A DNA stretch of 7,773 nt, from positions 1 to 7,773 of the forward strand of contig JAAUQA010000137.1 in the NCBI GenBank assembly GCA_012032855.1, given 5' to 3'. The translations under genes and the position numbers were made by a program. The stretch is from Candidatus Competibacteraceae bacterium. GTDB lineage: Bacteria > Pseudomonadota > Gammaproteobacteria > Competibacterales > Competibacteraceae. Shown one piece after another: positions 6,211-7,773 of the stretch; position 1 is the stretch's first letter; each line of letters begins with the position of its first letter. A model generated the notes under the pieces. It saw only the letters and a program-made list of their open reading frames with translations. It did not search any database and had not been told where the DNA came from.

Positions 6211-7141
6211 GGCGAGGGTCCTCCTTGGCGAACGCTTGTTTGGCGAGTTCACCGATGCCGCCAAGGGAGCCGATGACGCTGCTGGCTTCCAACGGCATGA
6301 ATACCAGTTTCTGATTTGGGGATTGGGCGAATTGCGCTAGAGAATCCACATAGCGTTGTGCGATGAAGTAATTAATCGCTTGCACACCCCCTTTGCTGAT
6401 CGCCTCGGACACCATAAGTGTTGCCCGAGCTTCCGCTTGCGCCAAGCGCTCGCGCGCTTCGGCATCGCGCATGGCGGCCTCCTTACGACCTTCAGCCTCC
6501 AAAATGGCCCCCTGCTTTTCGCCTTCCGCCTTTAGTATTTCTGCTTGTCGTTCGCCTTCGGCTTCCAGGATGGATGCGCGTTTTTCCCGCTCAGCTTTCA
6601 TCTGACGGGCCATGGCGTCCACCAAGTCTTTGGGAGGATCGATGTCCTTGATTTCGATACGGGTGACCTTTATGCCCCAAGGCGTTGTGGCATCATCCAC
6701 TACGGTCAATAGCCGTTGATTAATGTCATCGCGCTTGGATAGCAATTCGTCAAGGTCCATCGAGCCCATGACGGTACGGATATTAGTCATGGTCAACTGC
6801 ATGATGGCTTCTTCGAGATAGGTCACTTCATAGGCTGCCTTGGCTGCGTTCAACGCTTGAAAAAACACCACGCCGTTGACGGTTACCATCGCATTGTCTT
6901 TGGTAATCACCCCCTGGGAAGGGACATCCAGTACCGTTTCGCGCATATCGATCTTATGCCCGATGCGGTTAGTGATGGGATTGATGAGATTCAACCCCGG
7001 CGTTAGCGTGCGGGTATAGCGACCGAAGCGCTCAACGGTGTATTCCATCCCTTGCGGTACGGTCTTCAGCCCACGCACCACAAGGGTTATGGCTAAGATC
7101 ACAATAATACCGACAACAAACCAACCGATATCAACAACCAT
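6203..7141 (-). CDS. SPFH/stomatin/prohibitin-family membrane protein (QmcA-like)
   Basis: A membrane-anchored SPFH protein of 312 residues, close in layout to E. coli QmcA (YbbK). Such proteins form large ring or cage oligomers and organise membrane microdomains; several partner NfeD proteins or the FtsH protease. An N-terminal hydrophobic segment (about 5-22) is followed by the SPFH domain (about 25-180: VPQGMEYTVERFGRY, LTPGLNLINPI, RETVLDVPSQGVITKDN, IKDIDPPKDL). Next comes a charged coiled coil (about 181-245) built on an 11-residue repeat (EAEG/KAEG), then a C-terminal region with YFIAQRYVDSLAQFAQSPNQ and KLVFMPLEASS. The ATG at 7141 has GGAGGAG 6 bases upstream (7148-7154). It lies 36 bases downstream of the DUF1285 gene and overlaps the NfeD gene by 8 bases. 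All expected parts are present. Family and pairing are firm; the cellular role is by analogy. Confidence 0.95.
   Translation of the reverse strand: MVVDIGWFVVGIIVILAITLVVRGLKTVPQGMEYTVERFGRYTRTLTPGLNLINPITNRIGHKIDMRETVLDVPSQGVITKDNAMVTVNGVVFFQALNAAKAAYEVTYLEEAIMQLTMTNIRTVMGSMDLDELLSKRDDINQRLLTVVDDATTPWGIKVTRIEIKDIDPPKDLVDAMARQMKAEREKRASILEAEGERQAEILKAEGEKQGAILEAEGRKEAAMRDAEARERLAQAEARATLMVSEAISKGGVQAINYFIAQRYVDSLAQFAQSPNQKLVFMPLEASSVIGSLGGIGELAKQAFAKEDPRRG
6220..6226 (-). promoter_or_regulatory. Strong Shine-Dalgarno of the NfeD gene inside the SPFH gene
   Basis: AAGGAGG on the minus strand, 9 bases before the GTG at 6210. It lies within the last codons of the SPFH gene and decides the start of the NfeD gene in favour of 6210 over the longer frame from 6264. 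Confidence 0.75.
6443..6574 (-). repeat. Four 11-residue coiled-coil repeats in the SPFH protein
   Basis: Residues 190-233 fall into four consecutive 11-residue units beginning SILEAEGERQA, EILKAEGEKQG, AILEAEGRKEA and AMRDAEARERL. An 11-residue (hendecad) period fits a long, slightly right-handed coiled coil, as known for stomatin-type oligomers. The DNA repeats are also visible as recurring minus-strand GAAGGCGA-like words. Confidence 0.75.
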
Positions 7142-7177
7142 TAATCACTCCTCCGAGCATAAAAAACGTATGAATTA

Positions 7178-7738
7178 TTATTGATCCAACTTGCCTAGTG
7201 AAAAAAATTGATCCTGACTCCAAACCCCATATACCTGTTCTCCATCGATTTCGCGTTCCTCTCCCAACTCCGCCAACTCCAAAAAAACTGAACGCGCCAT
7301 GAGTGCTCGTAATCGGGCACGGATGTGAACATAGGGTGAGGGTTCACCTCCAGGAGTTTTATACTCCACCTCAATGCAATGTTCCGCACCGGCGGTGACG
7401 ACATCACCTAAATTCGTAGTGAATTTTAGTTCCTGTGTTTCGCCCGTCCCTGTAATATCAAGCAACACCGCGACAAAAGGCGCATCGTCGACTTGAATGC
7501 GCCATTTCTCCACCGGCGTGACCAGATAATAACAGTCATCGTCTTCATGGCGCAGGATGGTGGAAAACAACCGTGCCAGGTGTATCCGTTCTATCGGCGA
7601 TCCTTCATGAAACCAGGTGCCGTCACGCGCGATGCGCATGTCCATATCGCCGCTCAAAGCGGGATTCCAGCGTTCCACGGGAGGCAACGTATTACCCTGG
7701 ACCTGGGCTGCCAGGGTGGCCGTGTCGGGCTTATGCAT
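7178..7738 (-). CDS. DUF1285 domain-containing protein
   Basis: A soluble protein of 186 residues matching the DUF1285 family, which has no assigned function. Recognisable motifs are GDMDMRIARDGTWFHEGSPI (30-49), RLFSTILRHEDDDCYYLVTPVEKW (56-79) and IQVDDAPFVAV (81-91), with a beta-rich C-terminal half ending in YGVWSQDQFFSLG. No signal peptide or membrane segment is seen. The ATG at 7738 is chosen because AGGAG (7744-7748) lies 5 bases before it. A GTG at 7744 overlaps that motif and is unlikely to be used. The gene is first in the visible minus-strand set, 36 bases before the SPFH gene; its promoter is probably beyond 7773. Co-transcription with the SPFH and NfeD genes is likely from spacing, but a functional link is not shown. 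Confidence 0.88.
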   Translation of the reverse strand: MHKPDTATLAAQVQGNTLPPVERWNPALSGDMDMRIARDGTWFHEGSPIERIHLARLFSTILRHEDDDCYYLVTPVEKWRIQVDDAPFVAVLLDITGTGETQELKFTTNLGDVVTAGAEHCIEVEYKTPGGEPSPYVHIRARLRALMARSVFLELAELGEEREIDGEQVYGVWSQDQFFSLGKLDQ

Positions 7739-7773
7739 AATCACTCCTGAATGAAAGGGTTTTGAATTTGGTT

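Noticed and set aside
6211..6264. Longer NfeD start at 6264
   Set aside because: The added residues are polar and lie within the SPFH gene, while AAGGAGG is well placed for the GTG at 6210.
7739..7744. GTG start for the DUF1285 gene
   Set aside because: The GTG overlaps the AGGAG ribosome-binding site that serves the ATG at 7738.

Overview
The window reads as chromosomal DNA of a proteobacterium, most likely a gammaproteobacterium that makes glycogen. The basis is the gene set: GlgB-type branching enzyme, an AcpH-like acyl-carrier-protein phosphodiesterase, a YrdA-type gamma carbonic anhydrase, a QmcA/YbbJ-type SPFH-NfeD pair and a DUF1285 protein. GC content is moderate. The genus cannot be fixed from the sequence alone. 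No tRNA, rRNA, CRISPR array, insertion sequence or prophage gene was seen.

Layout. (1) Positions 1-1274, minus strand: a GH13 alpha-amylase-family gene that runs off the left edge. It carries two apparent single-base frameshifts, one between GH13 conserved regions I and II and one near the C-terminus. (2) 1275-1616: a divergent intergenic region of about 340 bases with a possible sigma70-type promoter, two stem-loops and two GGA motifs just ahead of glgB. (3) 1617-5193, plus strand: glgB, then a gamma carbonic anhydrase with a duplicated C-terminal helix, then an acpH-like gene that starts directly after the preceding stop codon. (4) 5148-7738, minus strand: a compact set transcribed right to left, DUF1285 gene - SPFH/stomatin (qmcA-like) - NfeD (ybbJ-like) - Uma2-family nuclease. 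The last gene meets acpH tail to tail with a 46-base overlap.

How the genes work together. The divergent amylase-family gene and glgB suggest an alpha-glucan (glycogen) locus, with branching by GlgB and hydrolysis or transfer by the amylase-family enzyme. The carbonic anhydrase and AcpH-like genes follow GlgB on the same strand and are probably co-transcribed, but they have no obvious link to glycogen. The SPFH and NfeD proteins form a known membrane partnership; their coding regions overlap by 8 bases behind a strong Shine-Dalgarno sequence. The Uma2 gene follows NfeD closely and looks like an accessory gene attached to that operon.

The most interesting points are the twice-frameshifted amylase gene, the GGA-containing leader of glgB (a possible CsrA target), the 27-residue tandem duplication at the end of the carbonic anhydrase, and the attachment of a Uma2 nuclease to an SPFH-NfeD operon. 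I see no clearly new multi-gene system.
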